Counted from the first letter of the stretch, positions 25,510 through 34,492 are shown. The stretch: DNA of 64,000 bases from Halobaculum saliterrae (GCF_009831625.1 NZ_WUUS01000006.1:1-64000), one strand, 5' to 3'. The notes: generated by a model from the sequence alone, not told the origin. Numbers and translations are program-made.

Positions 25510-26223
25510 GTGTCCCGGGACAAGGTGTCGTTCACGGACCTCGCGACGGCGACGTACTGCCCGCGCCAACTGTACTACGACCGGCGCGAGGACGACCGCG
25601 AGCCGCCGCCGGAGGCGACCGCCCGGATCGACCTCGCCTTTCGCTATCCCGAGTTGCGGGACCTGGACGACGCGGCCCTGGCGGCCGAACCGATCGATCG
25701 CCCGCCCGAGGAGTACCGCGCGGCGCTCGCTCGGCTGGCCGACCGAGCGGACTGGGAGTCGCTGTCGGATCCGACCGACACGCATGTCCTCCTCGACGGG
25801 AAGGACGCCCGCGGCGTCGCGCACAAGGTGATCGGCGAGACCGGCGCGGACGCACCGCGCGACGACGACGAGAACCCGACCGGCGATCCCCCGGTTCCGG
25901 TGATCGTCTCGCCGGGTGACCCGCCCGAGCGGGGAGTGTGGGAACCGCAGTCGGTGAAGGCGGTCGCGGCGATGCACGCGCTCTCGTGGCAGGAGGGGCG
26001 ACGGATCCGGCGGGCGATCGTCGAGTACCCGACCCACGGCGTCGTCAGGGACGTGTCGCTGTCCGTGCGCCGCTCCGGGACGTACCGACGGGTGCTCCGG
26101 TCGGTTCGGGAGCTGGACGGTCCCCCGGCGAGGCTATCGAGCAGCGCGAAGTGTCGCGACTGCCGTCATCGGTCGAACTGTGGGGTGAAAACACGGAGTC
26201 TCCGGAGCCTGATCGGGCTGTAG
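25510..26223 (+). CDS. solo Cas4-like protein (Fe-S cysteines kept, nuclease core degenerate)
   Basis: 237 residues from a GTG start. SFTDLATATYCPRQLYY is the Cas4 N-terminal signature with the first cluster cysteine (Cys17); Cys215, Cys218 and Cys224 complete the set. Between them the PD-(D/E)xK core expected of Cas4 is not visible: where an EVK strand is expected the sequence reads VPVIVSPGDP. There is no CRISPR array or other cas gene nearby. It probably keeps the fold for another role in DNA or RNA binding. The GTG gives the family N terminus; an upstream frame to 25456 lacks similarity. Confidence 0.75.
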   Translation: MSRDKVSFTDLATATYCPRQLYYDRREDDREPPPEATARIDLAFRYPELRDLDDAALAAEPIDRPPEEYRAALARLADRADWESLSDPTDTHVLLDGKDARGVAHKVIGETGADAPRDDDENPTGDPPVPVIVSPGDPPERGVWEPQSVKAVAAMHALSWQEGRRIRRAIVEYPTHGVVRDVSLSVRRSGTYRRVLRSVRELDGPPARLSSSAKCRDCRHRSNCGVKTRSLRSLIGL

Positions 26224-26248
26224 CTCCGGAGCGAGCGCCCCGCCCGAC

Positions 26249-26890
26249 TCAGGGCTCGCTCGCCAGCCACTCGCGGATCTCGTCGACCAGCGGACCCGCC
26301 CGGTGGATGACCCCGCGGTCGGGATCGACGACGGTGCTCTCGCCGCCCGCCGTCTCGCCGCCGTCGAGCACGACCGAACAGCCGTCGCGGATCCGGGAAT
26401 CGAGCTCGGCGACCCGGCGGACGCTCCCGGCGCCCGAGCGGTTCGCGCTCGTCGCGGTGATCGGTCCGGCCACATCCGCGAGGGCGCGTGCGGTCCCGTG
26501 GTCCGGCACGCGGATCCCGACCCGCGGCTCGCCGTCGGTGAGTTCCGCCGCCAGCGTGTCGCCGCGGTCGACGACGACGGTCACGGGACCGGGAAGGAAC
26601 CCCCGCGTGAACCGGGCGGCGCGGTCGCTCGCGGGAACCAGCGACAGCGCCGCGTCGACGCTCCCGAACCCGACCGACAGCGGCTTGTCCCGCGGGCGAT
26701 CCTTCAGCGCGAACACGCGCTCGACGGCGGCCGGGTCCGTCGCGTCGGCGCCGAGGCCGTACACGGTCTCCGTCGGATAGACGACGGACTCGCCCGAACG
26801 GATCGCCTCGGCGGCGTGCTCGATGTCGTCGTCCGTCAGCTCGTGGTCCGACTCGCGATCCGGCTCGTGATTCGGTCCGTCGGCGTTCAT
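26249..26890 (-). CDS. tsaC: threonylcarbamoyl-AMP synthase (Sua5/YrdC/TsaC)
   Basis: 213 residues. VVYPTETVYGLGADA near residue 36 and FALKDRPRDKPLSV near 60 form the nucleotide site, and TSANRSGAGSV (near 150) is the family signature. It makes threonylcarbamoyl-AMP for the t6A base of ANN-reading tRNAs. An acidic leader of about 20 residues precedes the fold. It is the last gene of an operon with the redoxin (7 bases upstream). Confidence 0.93.
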   Translation of the reverse strand: MNADGPNHEPDRESDHELTDDDIEHAAEAIRSGESVVYPTETVYGLGADATDPAAVERVFALKDRPRDKPLSVGFGSVDAALSLVPASDRAARFTRGFLPGPVTVVVDRGDTLAAELTDGEPRVGIRVPDHGTARALADVAGPITATSANRSGAGSVRRVAELDSRIRDGCSVVLDGGETAGGESTVVDPDRGVIHRAGPLVDEIREWLASEP

Positions 26891-26897
26891 TGGAGCC

Positions 26898-27410
26898 TTA
26901 CAGGCGCTCGATCTGCGCTTCGACCTCGTCGTAGTCCGGGAACTCCGGCCACTCGGCGGCGACCCACGCGTACTCGACCGTGTGGTCCTCGTCGAGGAGG
27001 AACACCGCGGGACGGTGCTCGCGGATCCCCGTCATCCCGTCGAGGTCGTGGATCGCGCCGTACTGTTCGGCGACCTCGGCTGAGGGGTCGGAGAACAGTT
27101 CGTAGTCCATCTCGCGCTCCTCGATGAACGTCTTGTGCTCGTACGGAGTGGAGACGGAGACGCCGACGACGGTCACGTCGTCGGTGTCGCCGTGGCCCCA
27201 CCCGCGGTCGCGGATCTCGTTCCAGACGTACGTGGCGGGGAACGCGCCGTCCATCGGGAAGAACACGAGCGCGATCGGCCCGTCGAGGTCCGACAGGGCA
27301 GTGTCGCTCCAGTACTCGTCGCCGACGAGCGGGCGGGTGAAGTCGGGCGCGTCCTCGCCGACGGCGACGTGATCCGCCTCGGGGAGCTCGACGACGTCGA
27401 AGTCGACCAT
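26898..27410 (-). CDS. cysteine-free redoxin (AhpC/TSA-fold protein)
   Basis: 170 residues with the thioredoxin-like peroxiredoxin layout: GEDAPDFTRPL, LVFFPMDGAFPATYVWNEI, VVGVSVSTPYEHKTF, FSDPSAEVAEQYGA and PAVFLLDEDHTVEYAW. There is no cysteine anywhere in the protein; the peroxidatic position, normally C after P-x3-T-x2, holds other residues. It therefore cannot act as an ordinary peroxidase. It abuts the glutaredoxin-like gene with no spacer, so the two probably work together. Confidence 0.82.
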   Translation of the reverse strand: MVDFDVVELPEADHVAVGEDAPDFTRPLVGDEYWSDTALSDLDGPIALVFFPMDGAFPATYVWNEIRDRGWGHGDTDDVTVVGVSVSTPYEHKTFIEEREMDYELFSDPSAEVAEQYGAIHDLDGMTGIREHRPAVFLLDEDHTVEYAWVAAEWPEFPDYDEVEAQIERL

Positions 27411-27680
27411 TCAGGCACCTCCCGCAGCGGCGTCGCCGTAGGTGTTGTCGAGGTACTCCACGATGTTGCCGGACTCCGACATCGTCACGCCGGTGTTCTC
27501 GTCGCGGATCGCGGGCACCGAACGCTTGCCGGTGAGCCGTGCGACCGCGTTCCGGTCCGAGTGCATCGGCTCGACGAACCGCGACTCGTACTCCAGCCCG
27601 TGCTCCTTGAGCTTTCGAACGACGCGCTCGCAGTAGGGACACGCCTGAAGCCGATACAGCGTGATCTCGGGTGTTGTCAT
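27411..27680 (-). CDS. glutaredoxin / GST N-terminal domain protein
   Basis: 89 residues with a single thioredoxin-like fold. The CPYC active site is at Cys14-Cys17, cis-proline in RSVPAI and the glutathione-site-like ESGNIVEYLDNTY. Haloarchaea use gamma-glutamylcysteine instead of glutathione, a likely co-substrate. It is the first gene of the redoxin/TsaC operon; its stop codon and the next ATG are adjacent. Confidence 0.88.
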   Translation of the reverse strand: MTTPEITLYRLQACPYCERVVRKLKEHGLEYESRFVEPMHSDRNAVARLTGKRSVPAIRDENTGVTMSESGNIVEYLDNTYGDAAAGGA

Positions 27681-27866
27681 GGATACGACTACGACGGCGA
27701 GTTTGGTAACGTCTTCGCCCGCGGCACTCCCGTCGTCCGTGCCGCCGTGGCCGCTCGCGGCGCCCTGACACTCGCGTGGGGCGGACAGGGTCGAGCCGAG
27801 AGCGGACGCCGCCGCGCCGCCCGAGGACAACGCTTAATTCGGGGGACCGTCAAGCCGTCGTATCGC

Positions 27867-29252
27867 ATGGGTTTGTCGCCGGTATCCGCTCCAGTAGTCA
27901 CGCCCGCGCAGTTCGGCGGGCTCGCGAACGCCGTGCCGATCAACGACGCCACGATCACCGTCGGTGGCGTCCTCGCGATAGTCGTGCTCATCGGCCTGTC
28001 GGCGTTCTTCTCCTCCTCGGAGATCGCGATGTTCTCGCTGGCGAGTCACCGGGTCGAACAGCTCGTCGAGGACGGTCGCATCGGCGCGGAGGTCGTCAAG
28101 GAGCTGAAGTCCGACCCCCACCGCCTGCTGGTGACGATCCTCGTCGGCAACAACATCGTCAACATCGCGATGTCCTCCATCGCGACGGGCCTGTTCGCCA
28201 TCTACATGAGCCAGGGGCAGGCGGTCGTCGCGGCGACGTTCGGGATCACCGCGCTCGTGCTCCTGTTCGGCGAGTCGGCGCCCAAGAGCTACGCGGTCGA
28301 GAACACCGAGTCGTGGGCGCTGCGGATCGCCAAGCCGCTGAAGCTCTCCGAGTACGTCCTCTTCCCGCTCATCGTCGTCTTCGACTACCTCACCCGTGTC
28401 GTCAACAAGGTGACCGGCGGTCGGTCGGCCATCGAGACCTCGTACGTCACCCGCGACGAGATCCAGAACATGATCCAGACCGGGGAACGCGAGGGCGTCA
28501 TCGAGGAGGAGGAGCGGGAGATGCTCGACCGCATCTTCCGGTTCAACCAGACGATCGCGAAGGAGGTGATGACGCCGCGGCTCGACGTGAACGCGGTGCC
28601 GAAGGACGCCTCCATCGACGAGGCGATCGAGACGTGCGTGCAGGCCGACCACGAGCGCGTCCCGGTGTACGAGGGCAACCTGGACAACATCATCGGCGTC
28701 GTGAACATCCGCGACCTCGTCCGCGCTCGCTACTACGGCGAGGGGGACAACGACCTCGCGAGCGTCGTGCAGCCGACGCTGCACGTCCCCGAGTCGAAGA
28801 ACGCCGACGAGCTGCTCGAGGAGATGCAGGACACTCGGATGCAGATGGTCGTCGTCATCGACGAGTTCGGCACCACCGAGGGGATCCTCACCCTGGAGGA
28901 CATGGTCGAGGAGATCGTCGGCGAGATCCTCGAGGGCGACGAGGAGGAGCCGTTCGAGTTCGTCGACGACGACACCGTCCTCGTGCGCGGCGAGGTGAAC
29001 ATCGACGAGGTGAACGAGGTGCTCGAGATCGACCTGCCGGAGGGACAGGAGTTCGAGACGCTCGCGGGCTTCGTGTTCAACCGCGCCGGTCGGCTCGTCG
29101 AGGAGGGTGAGGAGATCGACTACGAGGGCGTGAAGATCCGCATCGAGGAGGTCGACAACACCCGGATCATGCGGGCCCGCGTCACCGTCACCGAGGAGTA
29201 CTTCGCGACGGACGACGAGGAGGCCGAGGTCGGCGCCGAGGCGGAGAACTGA
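27867..29252 (+). CDS. CNNM/CorC-type membrane protein with CBS pair
   Basis: 461 residues. The N-terminal DUF21 domain has about four membrane helices (SAFFSSSEIAMFSLASHR is its signature). Then come two CBS domains (about 220-340: VMTPRLDVNAVPKD, VVIDEFGTTEGILTLEDMVEEIVGEI) and a CorC/HlyC C-terminal domain (about 355-435). Homologues export or sense Mg and bind ATP-Mg at the CBS pair. A TATA-like GCTTAATTC lies about 33 bases before the ATG. Confidence 0.93.
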   Translation: MGLSPVSAPVVTPAQFGGLANAVPINDATITVGGVLAIVVLIGLSAFFSSSEIAMFSLASHRVEQLVEDGRIGAEVVKELKSDPHRLLVTILVGNNIVNIAMSSIATGLFAIYMSQGQAVVAATFGITALVLLFGESAPKSYAVENTESWALRIAKPLKLSEYVLFPLIVVFDYLTRVVNKVTGGRSAIETSYVTRDEIQNMIQTGEREGVIEEEEREMLDRIFRFNQTIAKEVMTPRLDVNAVPKDASIDEAIETCVQADHERVPVYEGNLDNIIGVVNIRDLVRARYYGEGDNDLASVVQPTLHVPESKNADELLEEMQDTRMQMVVVIDEFGTTEGILTLEDMVEEIVGEILEGDEEEPFEFVDDDTVLVRGEVNIDEVNEVLEIDLPEGQEFETLAGFVFNRAGRLVEEGEEIDYEGVKIRIEEVDNTRIMRARVTVTEEYFATDDEEAEVGAEAEN

Positions 29253-29316
29253 GTCGCGTCCGTCTCGGGTGATGGGGGGCGGAAGCGCTTTTGTCCCGGT
29301 CGGACCATTCGACGGT

Positions 29317-30186
29317 ATGCGCGTTCGGTTCCTCGGTACCGGCGGGAGCCAGCCGATCCCGCTGCCGACCTGCGACTGTCGGCTGTGTCGGGAGGCGAGG
29401 CGGACGGGGCCGCCGGTGGCCCGCCGAGGCTCCGAGCTGTTCCTCCCCGGGATCGCCGGGCTGGTCGACGCCTCCGAGTTCGCGCCGAGAACGCTGTCCG
29501 AGTCGGGAATCCGATCGCTGGAGTACTGTTTCCTGACCCACTGGCACGCCGACCACGCGGGCGGACTCCGCGTGCTCGGGATGCGGCCGGCCGATCCCGG
29601 ACCCGGGGAGACGGTCTCCGAGGCGAAGGCGCGGACCGCGCCGACGCTCGTCACCACCCGCCCGGTGTACGAGCGCGCCCGCGAGAGCGTCGGGGTCGTC
29701 GGCCACTACGTCGATACGGGGGTTGTGGACCTCCACCTGCTCGACGGGGACGAGGCGGGCCCGCTCCGGACCGACGGGTGGCGGGTCGACGCGCTTCCGT
29801 ACCCGCTGGAGCCGGGATCGGGGATCGAGGACGCGACCGGGTTCCTGTTCGACGACGGCGACGCGACGCTCGCGGTCGTCGCCGACGACGCCCGTGGCCT
29901 CCCGGCGGCGTCACTCCCCGCGGATCTCGACGCGGTCGTGTTCGAGTCGGGGTATCTCACCCGGACTCCGGACGGGGACCGACACCGCGATCCCACGCCC
30001 GGTGAGGGTGACCTCTCGCATCCGGAGATCCTCGACAGAGTTCGTCGGGTCGACCCGGACGCGGCGTTCCTCAGCCACATCGGCCACCACTACGGGTGGA
30101 GTCACGCCCAACTGACCGAACTGGCCGGCGGCGCCGACTACGAGGACGTGACGTTCGCACACGACGGACTCGTGGTCGATGTATAG
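29317..30186 (+). CDS. MBL-fold metallo-hydrolase (PhnP-like)
   Basis: 289 residues. MRVRFLGTGGSQPIPLPTC with the CDC..C cysteines at the start, then THWHADHAGG (metal motif) and SHIGHHYGWSH at the end follow the PhnP/RNase Z branch, which splits cyclic phosphodiesters. The VADDARGL and ESGYL segments are further ligands. It follows the CNNM gene with 64 bases between. Substrate unknown. Confidence 0.87.
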   Translation: MRVRFLGTGGSQPIPLPTCDCRLCREARRTGPPVARRGSELFLPGIAGLVDASEFAPRTLSESGIRSLEYCFLTHWHADHAGGLRVLGMRPADPGPGETVSEAKARTAPTLVTTRPVYERARESVGVVGHYVDTGVVDLHLLDGDEAGPLRTDGWRVDALPYPLEPGSGIEDATGFLFDDGDATLAVVADDARGLPAASLPADLDAVVFESGYLTRTPDGDRHRDPTPGEGDLSHPEILDRVRRVDPDAAFLSHIGHHYGWSHAQLTELAGGADYEDVTFAHDGLVVDV

Positions 30187-30197
30187 CCTCGCCCGAC

Positions 30198-31403
30198 TCA
30201 AATCACCGCGTCGACGGCGGTGAACGCGCCGTAGCCGATCCCGAGTGCCAGCGCCAGCGACCCGATCCACGCCAGCACGGTGTACGCCATCTTCCGTGTG
30301 CTCACGCCGGCGCCGCCGGCCGCGTACCCGGACCCGATGATCGCGGAGACGATGATCTCGTTGAACGAGACCGGGATCCCGAACGCGACCGCGGTCTGTG
30401 CGATCGCGAAACTGGGAATGAGCGCGGCGATGGAGCGCCGCGGCCCCAGCGAGGAGTAGTCCTGCGCGAGCGCCTTGATCATCCGCGGGGCGCCCGTCCA
30501 CGAGCCAGCGAGCAGACCGATCCCGCCGCCGATGAGTACGGCGATCAGCGGGATCTGTACGGCCGACCCCTCGCCGCCGATCAGCGGTACGAGCGGGCCG
30601 ATCGCGAGCCCGACCTGCGAGCCGCCGGCGGAGAAGGCGACGAGCCCCCCGAGCACGAGCAGGAACCGACGCTGTCCGCGGGCCTCGTCGAGCGTCATGT
30701 CGCGAAACAGCGCGAGCGCGACGAGGATCGCGAACGCCACCGTGACGGCGACCCAGCCGAGGTCGACGCCGCCGACGCCGACGGCCGGAAGCGCGTCGGC
30801 GACGGCGCCCGCGAGCGAGCGCTGAACGCCCGGCGGGCCGAGCACGGTGAAGCCGATGTTGGCGACGAGGGCGGCGACGAGGCCCGCGAGCGTCGGTACG
30901 GCGATCCGCTCGGGAACGCGGTCCGCGCGCAGAAGTCGCGCCGTGGCGTAGGCGATGCCGCCGCCGACGAACGGGGTCGCGACCCACAGCGCCACGATCT
31001 CGCGGTACTTCCCCCACGCGGGGTCGCCCCCGAGCGCGAGGCCGACGCCGACGACGGCGCCGGTGACGGTGAACGCGGTGGCGATCGGGTAGCCGGCGAA
31101 CACGCCGATCGCGACGAGCACGGCGGCGGTGAGCAGCCCGACGATCGCCGCGGCGGCGGTGATCGACACCCCCGCGACGAGGTCGTTCCCGACCGCCTCG
31201 GTGACGTTCGCGCCCTGCAGCACGGCCCCGAGGAACCCGAGCACGCCGACGATCAGGCCCGCGCGCATCACCGAGATGGCGTTGGCGCCGACCGCGGGGG
31301 CGAACGGCGTCGATCCCGACGATCCGGCGCCGATGGCCCACGCCATGAACAGCGAGGCGAGGGCGGCGACGAGGAGCGTAGCGAGGGTGCCGGCTGCGAC
31401 CAT
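30198..31403 (-). CDS. pit: PiT-family inorganic phosphate transporter
   Basis: 401 residues, about ten membrane helices, two related halves. GANAISVMRAGLIVGV and the GSVSFNEIIVSAIIGSGYA-type repeat of the second half are PiT signatures with the Asn/Asp at the phosphate site. It would take up phosphate with sodium or protons; sodium is likely in a halophile. It is the last gene of a minus-strand run starting with the amidotransferase. Confidence 0.93.
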   Translation of the reverse strand: MVAAGTLATLLVAALASLFMAWAIGAGSSGSTPFAPAVGANAISVMRAGLIVGVLGFLGAVLQGANVTEAVGNDLVAGVSITAAAAIVGLLTAAVLVAIGVFAGYPIATAFTVTGAVVGVGLALGGDPAWGKYREIVALWVATPFVGGGIAYATARLLRADRVPERIAVPTLAGLVAALVANIGFTVLGPPGVQRSLAGAVADALPAVGVGGVDLGWVAVTVAFAILVALALFRDMTLDEARGQRRFLLVLGGLVAFSAGGSQVGLAIGPLVPLIGGEGSAVQIPLIAVLIGGGIGLLAGSWTGAPRMIKALAQDYSSLGPRRSIAALIPSFAIAQTAVAFGIPVSFNEIIVSAIIGSGYAAGGAGVSTRKMAYTVLAWIGSLALALGIGYGAFTAVDAVI

Positions 31404-31483
31404 ACCCGGGCGTCAGGCCCCGCGGGTAAGTCGTTGTTGGGTCCGGCGTCGGGCGGCGGCACCCCGAGCCGCCGCGGACGCGT

Positions 31484-31639
31484 TCACTGTCGCCCCTGAT
31501 CGTAGCCCTCGGCGACGTTGACGACGATCCGGCGGATGAACAGGTACGCGCCGAACACCAGCGCGAGCAGCACCACGAGGATGATCGTCAGCCCCGGGTT
31601 CGCGGCGACGGCGTCGATCAGCGTGTCGACAACTGCCAT
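31484..31639 (-). CDS. small single-span membrane protein
   Basis: 51 residues: a short N terminus, one hydrophobic helix (about 14-34, with LTIILVVLLALVFGAYLF) and a charged, basic-then-acidic C terminus. Small proteins of this form are common before transporter genes in haloarchaea, and this one is 80 bases upstream of the phosphate transporter. An ATG at 31666 would add nine residues. Function unknown. Confidence 0.7.
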   Translation of the reverse strand: MAVVDTLIDAVAANPGLTIILVVLLALVFGAYLFIRRIVVNVAEGYDQGRQ

Positions 31640-31702
31640 ACCCGCGGATGCGACGGTGCGAGCCATAGGGGTTTCGACAGCGTGACCGCGACCGACGGGG
31701 GC

Positions 31703-32416
31703 TCACGCCTCGACGCCGTCGCCCGACGCCGCATCGCGGACGCGGCGGCAGTGCGCGGTGAAGTTGTCGAACAGCGTCTTCGACTGGCAGGCGGCCTCGT
31801 AGCGCTCGGGAGTGATCTCGGAGAGCACCTCGTCGACCCGGTCGTCGCCGATGCGGTCGCGTTTCCCCTCGCTCACCGTCTGGGCGGTCTCGATGTCGTA
31901 CTCGGGGTGGAACTGTACGCCCCAACAGTTGCCCTTGCGGAACGCGTGCACGCCGAACTCGTTCTCCGCGAGCAGCTCCGCGCCCGGCGGGAGCTCGACG
32001 ACCGTGTCTCCGTGGGTGGTGAAGACGGTGAACTCGCGGTCGATGCCGTCGAACAGTTCGTCGTCGCCGTGGTGGGTGACCTCGTTGTAGCCGATCTCGA
32101 AGTCGTCCATCCCGCCGACGCGGCCGCCGAGCGCCTCGGCGAGCACCTGATGGCCGTAGCAGACGCCGAGGATGGGCAGGCCGTGCTCGGCCGCCTCGGC
32201 GGTCCACTCGACCAGCGGCGGGATCCACTCCTCGTCCCAGTACACGGAGGAGCGCGAGCCGGTGATCACCACGCCGTCGAAGTCGAAGTCGTCGGGGAGC
32301 TGCTGTGCGTTCGCGTCGAACTCGACGAGGTCGGCGTCGAGCTCCCGCCGGAAGTTACGGGCGGTGTTCGCGCCGTCGTGGGCGGCGTTGAGAAGAGCCA
32401 ACCGAAGGCCTGTCAT
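31703..32416 (-). CDS. class I glutamine amidotransferase-like protein
   Basis: 237 residues. The complete Cys-His-Glu triad is present: Cys86 in LGVCYGHQ, His170 and Glu172 in QFHPEYD. The ITGSRSSVY and TVFTTHGDTV segments are typical of stand-alone GuaA-like amidotransferases (GATase1_GMPS-type), which use glutamine ammonia for an unknown acceptor. No synthetase partner is next to it. The ATG at 32416 starts directly before the first strand. Confidence 0.88.
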   Translation of the reverse strand: MTGLRLALLNAAHDGANTARNFRRELDADLVEFDANAQQLPDDFDFDGVVITGSRSSVYWDEEWIPPLVEWTAEAAEHGLPILGVCYGHQVLAEALGGRVGGMDDFEIGYNEVTHHGDDELFDGIDREFTVFTTHGDTVVELPPGAELLAENEFGVHAFRKGNCWGVQFHPEYDIETAQTVSEGKRDRIGDDRVDEVLSEITPERYEAACQSKTLFDNFTAHCRRVRDAASGDGVEA

Positions 32417-32533
32417 TGAACGTGCTGAGGCGCTCTCGTTAAAATGGTTTGTGTCATCGCCGAGTTCCTCCGGGGTTCGGGACCGGGGAGGCGTGGACGC
32501 GGTGGAGTGCGGGGGTGCGACGCGGCCGACGAG

Positions 32534-33322
32534 TCACTCCTCGCCCTCGAGGAACGCCAGAACGCGATCGTTCACCTCCCGGCTCGCCTCCACGTTGGCG
32601 AGATGGCCCGCGCCGTCGACCTCGACGAACTCCCCGCGCGGCAACCCCTCGGCGAGCTCCTCCCCCTTCGTCGGCGGACACACCGCGTCCTCGCTCCCGT
32701 GGAGCACGAGCGCCTCGTTGGACACCTCGTACAGTCGGTCGGCGACGTCGAACTCGCGAACGGCCGCCCGCGCGGCCTCCCAGGCGTCGCGGTCTGCGTC
32801 CTCGGCGGCGCGCCACTCGACGATCCGCGAGACGACGGACGGCTGGAAGTCGAGGAACTCGTCGGTCACGGCCGCCCGCAGCGACGACTCCAACGCCGCC
32901 GGGTCGGCGGGATCCGCCCACAGGGAGTCCGGATCGATCCCGGAGCCGTAGGCGGCGGTGCCGACGAGCGCGAGCTTCCGAACGCGTCGGGAGTGCAGCG
33001 CCGCGTGCAGCGCGACCATCCCGCCGAGGCCGACGCCGACGACGTGGGCCGCGCGGATCCCCGCGTCGGCGAGTACGGCGTCCAGGTCCGCGGCGAGGTG
33101 ACCGACCGCGTACGGTCCCGGCGGCGCGTCGGAGTCGCCGGTGCCGCGGGTCGCGGGGACGACCGCCCGGTACGGGCCGGCGACGGCGGCGTGCTGCCAG
33201 CCCCACTGCCACGGTCCGTAGCCGATCTCGCCGCAGAACGCGACGGCGTCGACGTCGCGGTCGCCGCCCTCGCCGTCGACTTCGTAGTACAGGTCAACGT
33301 CTCCGTTCGCTGCGTGAGGCAC
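32534..33322 (-). CDS. alpha/beta-hydrolase-fold protein lacking the catalytic serine
   Basis: 262 residues from a GTG start. The fold is clear: an oxyanion segment AVAFCGEIGYG, VVPATRGTGDSD, the nucleophile elbow, HGSEDAVCP (Asp) and GAGHLANVEA (His). At the elbow the usual G-x-S-x-G reads VGVGLGGM, so Gly98 stands in for Ser. The Asp and His remain. It may be a non-enzymatic binding protein or use another nucleophile. A GTG seven codons upstream is an alternative start. Confidence 0.85.
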   Translation of the reverse strand: MPHAANGDVDLYYEVDGEGGDRDVDAVAFCGEIGYGPWQWGWQHAAVAGPYRAVVPATRGTGDSDAPPGPYAVGHLAADLDAVLADAGIRAAHVVGVGLGGMVALHAALHSRRVRKLALVGTAAYGSGIDPDSLWADPADPAALESSLRAAVTDEFLDFQPSVVSRIVEWRAAEDADRDAWEAARAAVREFDVADRLYEVSNEALVLHGSEDAVCPPTKGEELAEGLPRGEFVEVDGAGHLANVEASREVNDRVLAFLEGEE

Positions 33323-33466
33323 TGGTCGGTTGTTCGCGACCACGGGCCGTGAATCCCTCGGACGTCCCCTCGACCGTCGGGGAGACGGGATCGGCGGCCG
33401 TCCAGCGGGTCGCGCTCGCCTTCCCCGACCGCTCCCTATTTCTCTCGTCGGGCGGACGGTTCGCGT

Positions 33467-34492
33467 ATGATCGACTTCCGGTCGGACACGGTGACCCGCC
33501 CCAGCGACGAGATGCGCGACGCCGCCCGCGACGCCGCCGTCGGCGACGACGTGTACGCCGACGACCCGACGGTCAACGAGTTGGAGGCCCGCGCGGCAGA
33601 CCTCGCCGGCTTCGAGGACGCGCTGTACGTCCCCTCGGGAACGATGGGCAACCAGATCGCGATCCGCACGCACACCGACCGCGGGCAGGAACTGCTGTGT
33701 GACGAACAGGCGCACGTGTACAAGTGGGAGCTGGGCGGCATCCCGCAGCTCTCGCAGGTACAGCCGCGGATCCTCGACTGCGGCGACCGCTGTGTTCCGA
33801 CGCCCGAGCAGGTTCGCGAGGGCTACGTCGAGGAGGATCTCCACCGCCCCGGCACGGGCCTGCTGTGTCTGGAGAACACGCACAACTCCCGCGGCGGCGT
33901 CGCCGTCCCCAAAGCCGACATCGACGAGGCGGCCGCCGCCGCCCACGAACTGGACGTTCCGGTCCACCTCGACGGCGCGCGCTTCCTCAACGCCTGCGTC
34001 GCGCTCGACACCGACCCCGCGGCGATGACCGAGCACGTGGACTCGGTCATGTTCTGCCTCTCGAAGGGGCTGGGCGCGCCCGTCGGGTCGGTGCTCGCGG
34101 GGAGCGAGGAGTTCATCGAGCGCGCCCGCCGAACCCGGAAGCTGTTCGGCGGCGCCATGCGGCAGGCGGGGATGATCGCCGCGCCCGGCCTGCGCGCGCT
34201 GGAGAACGTCGACCGGCTCGCGGAGGACCACGCCAACGCCGCCCGCCTCGCGGCGGGGCTGAACGACATCGAGGGGCTGTCCGCGCCCGAGCCGGACACC
34301 AACATCGTGATGGTGGACAGCGAGGCCGCCGGGCTGACGGGCGAGGAACTCTCGGCCGCCTGCAAGGAGCGCGACGTGAAGTTCCACGCCTTCGGCGAGT
34401 ACACCTGCCGGCTGTGTACCCACCTCGACGTGGACGAGGGCGACGTGGCGGAGGGGCTCGACCGAATCGAGTCGGTCGTCGCCGAGGCCTGA
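33467..34492 (+). CDS. ltaE: L-threonine aldolase family PLP enzyme
   Basis: 341 residues, fold type I. DFRSDTVTRPSDEM at the N terminus, DDVYADDPTVNELEARAADLAG, the Asp/His in HLDGARFLNACV and the PLP lysine Lys200 in SKGLGAPVGSVLAG define the family. It splits threonine or allo-threonine to glycine and acetaldehyde. All pocket residues are present. It is divergent from the alpha/beta hydrolase. Confidence 0.93.
   Translation: MIDFRSDTVTRPSDEMRDAARDAAVGDDVYADDPTVNELEARAADLAGFEDALYVPSGTMGNQIAIRTHTDRGQELLCDEQAHVYKWELGGIPQLSQVQPRILDCGDRCVPTPEQVREGYVEEDLHRPGTGLLCLENTHNSRGGVAVPKADIDEAAAAAHELDVPVHLDGARFLNACVALDTDPAAMTEHVDSVMFCLSKGLGAPVGSVLAGSEEFIERARRTRKLFGGAMRQAGMIAAPGLRALENVDRLAEDHANAARLAAGLNDIEGLSAPEPDTNIVMVDSEAAGLTGEELSAACKERDVKFHAFGEYTCRLCTHLDVDEGDVAEGLDRIESVVAEA

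Noticed and set aside
25510-26223. Part of a CRISPR-Cas system
   Set aside because: No repeat array, cas1, cas2 or effector gene in 64 kb; the protein also lacks the nuclease core.
26898-27410. Sequencing error that removed the active-site Cys of the redoxin
   Set aside because: A single change could not create the whole different loop (DGAFPATYVW), and no Cys exists anywhere else in the protein.
27834-29657. 607-codon minus-strand frame opposite the CNNM and MBL genes
   Set aside because: Antisense shadow; the plus-strand genes have complete domains.
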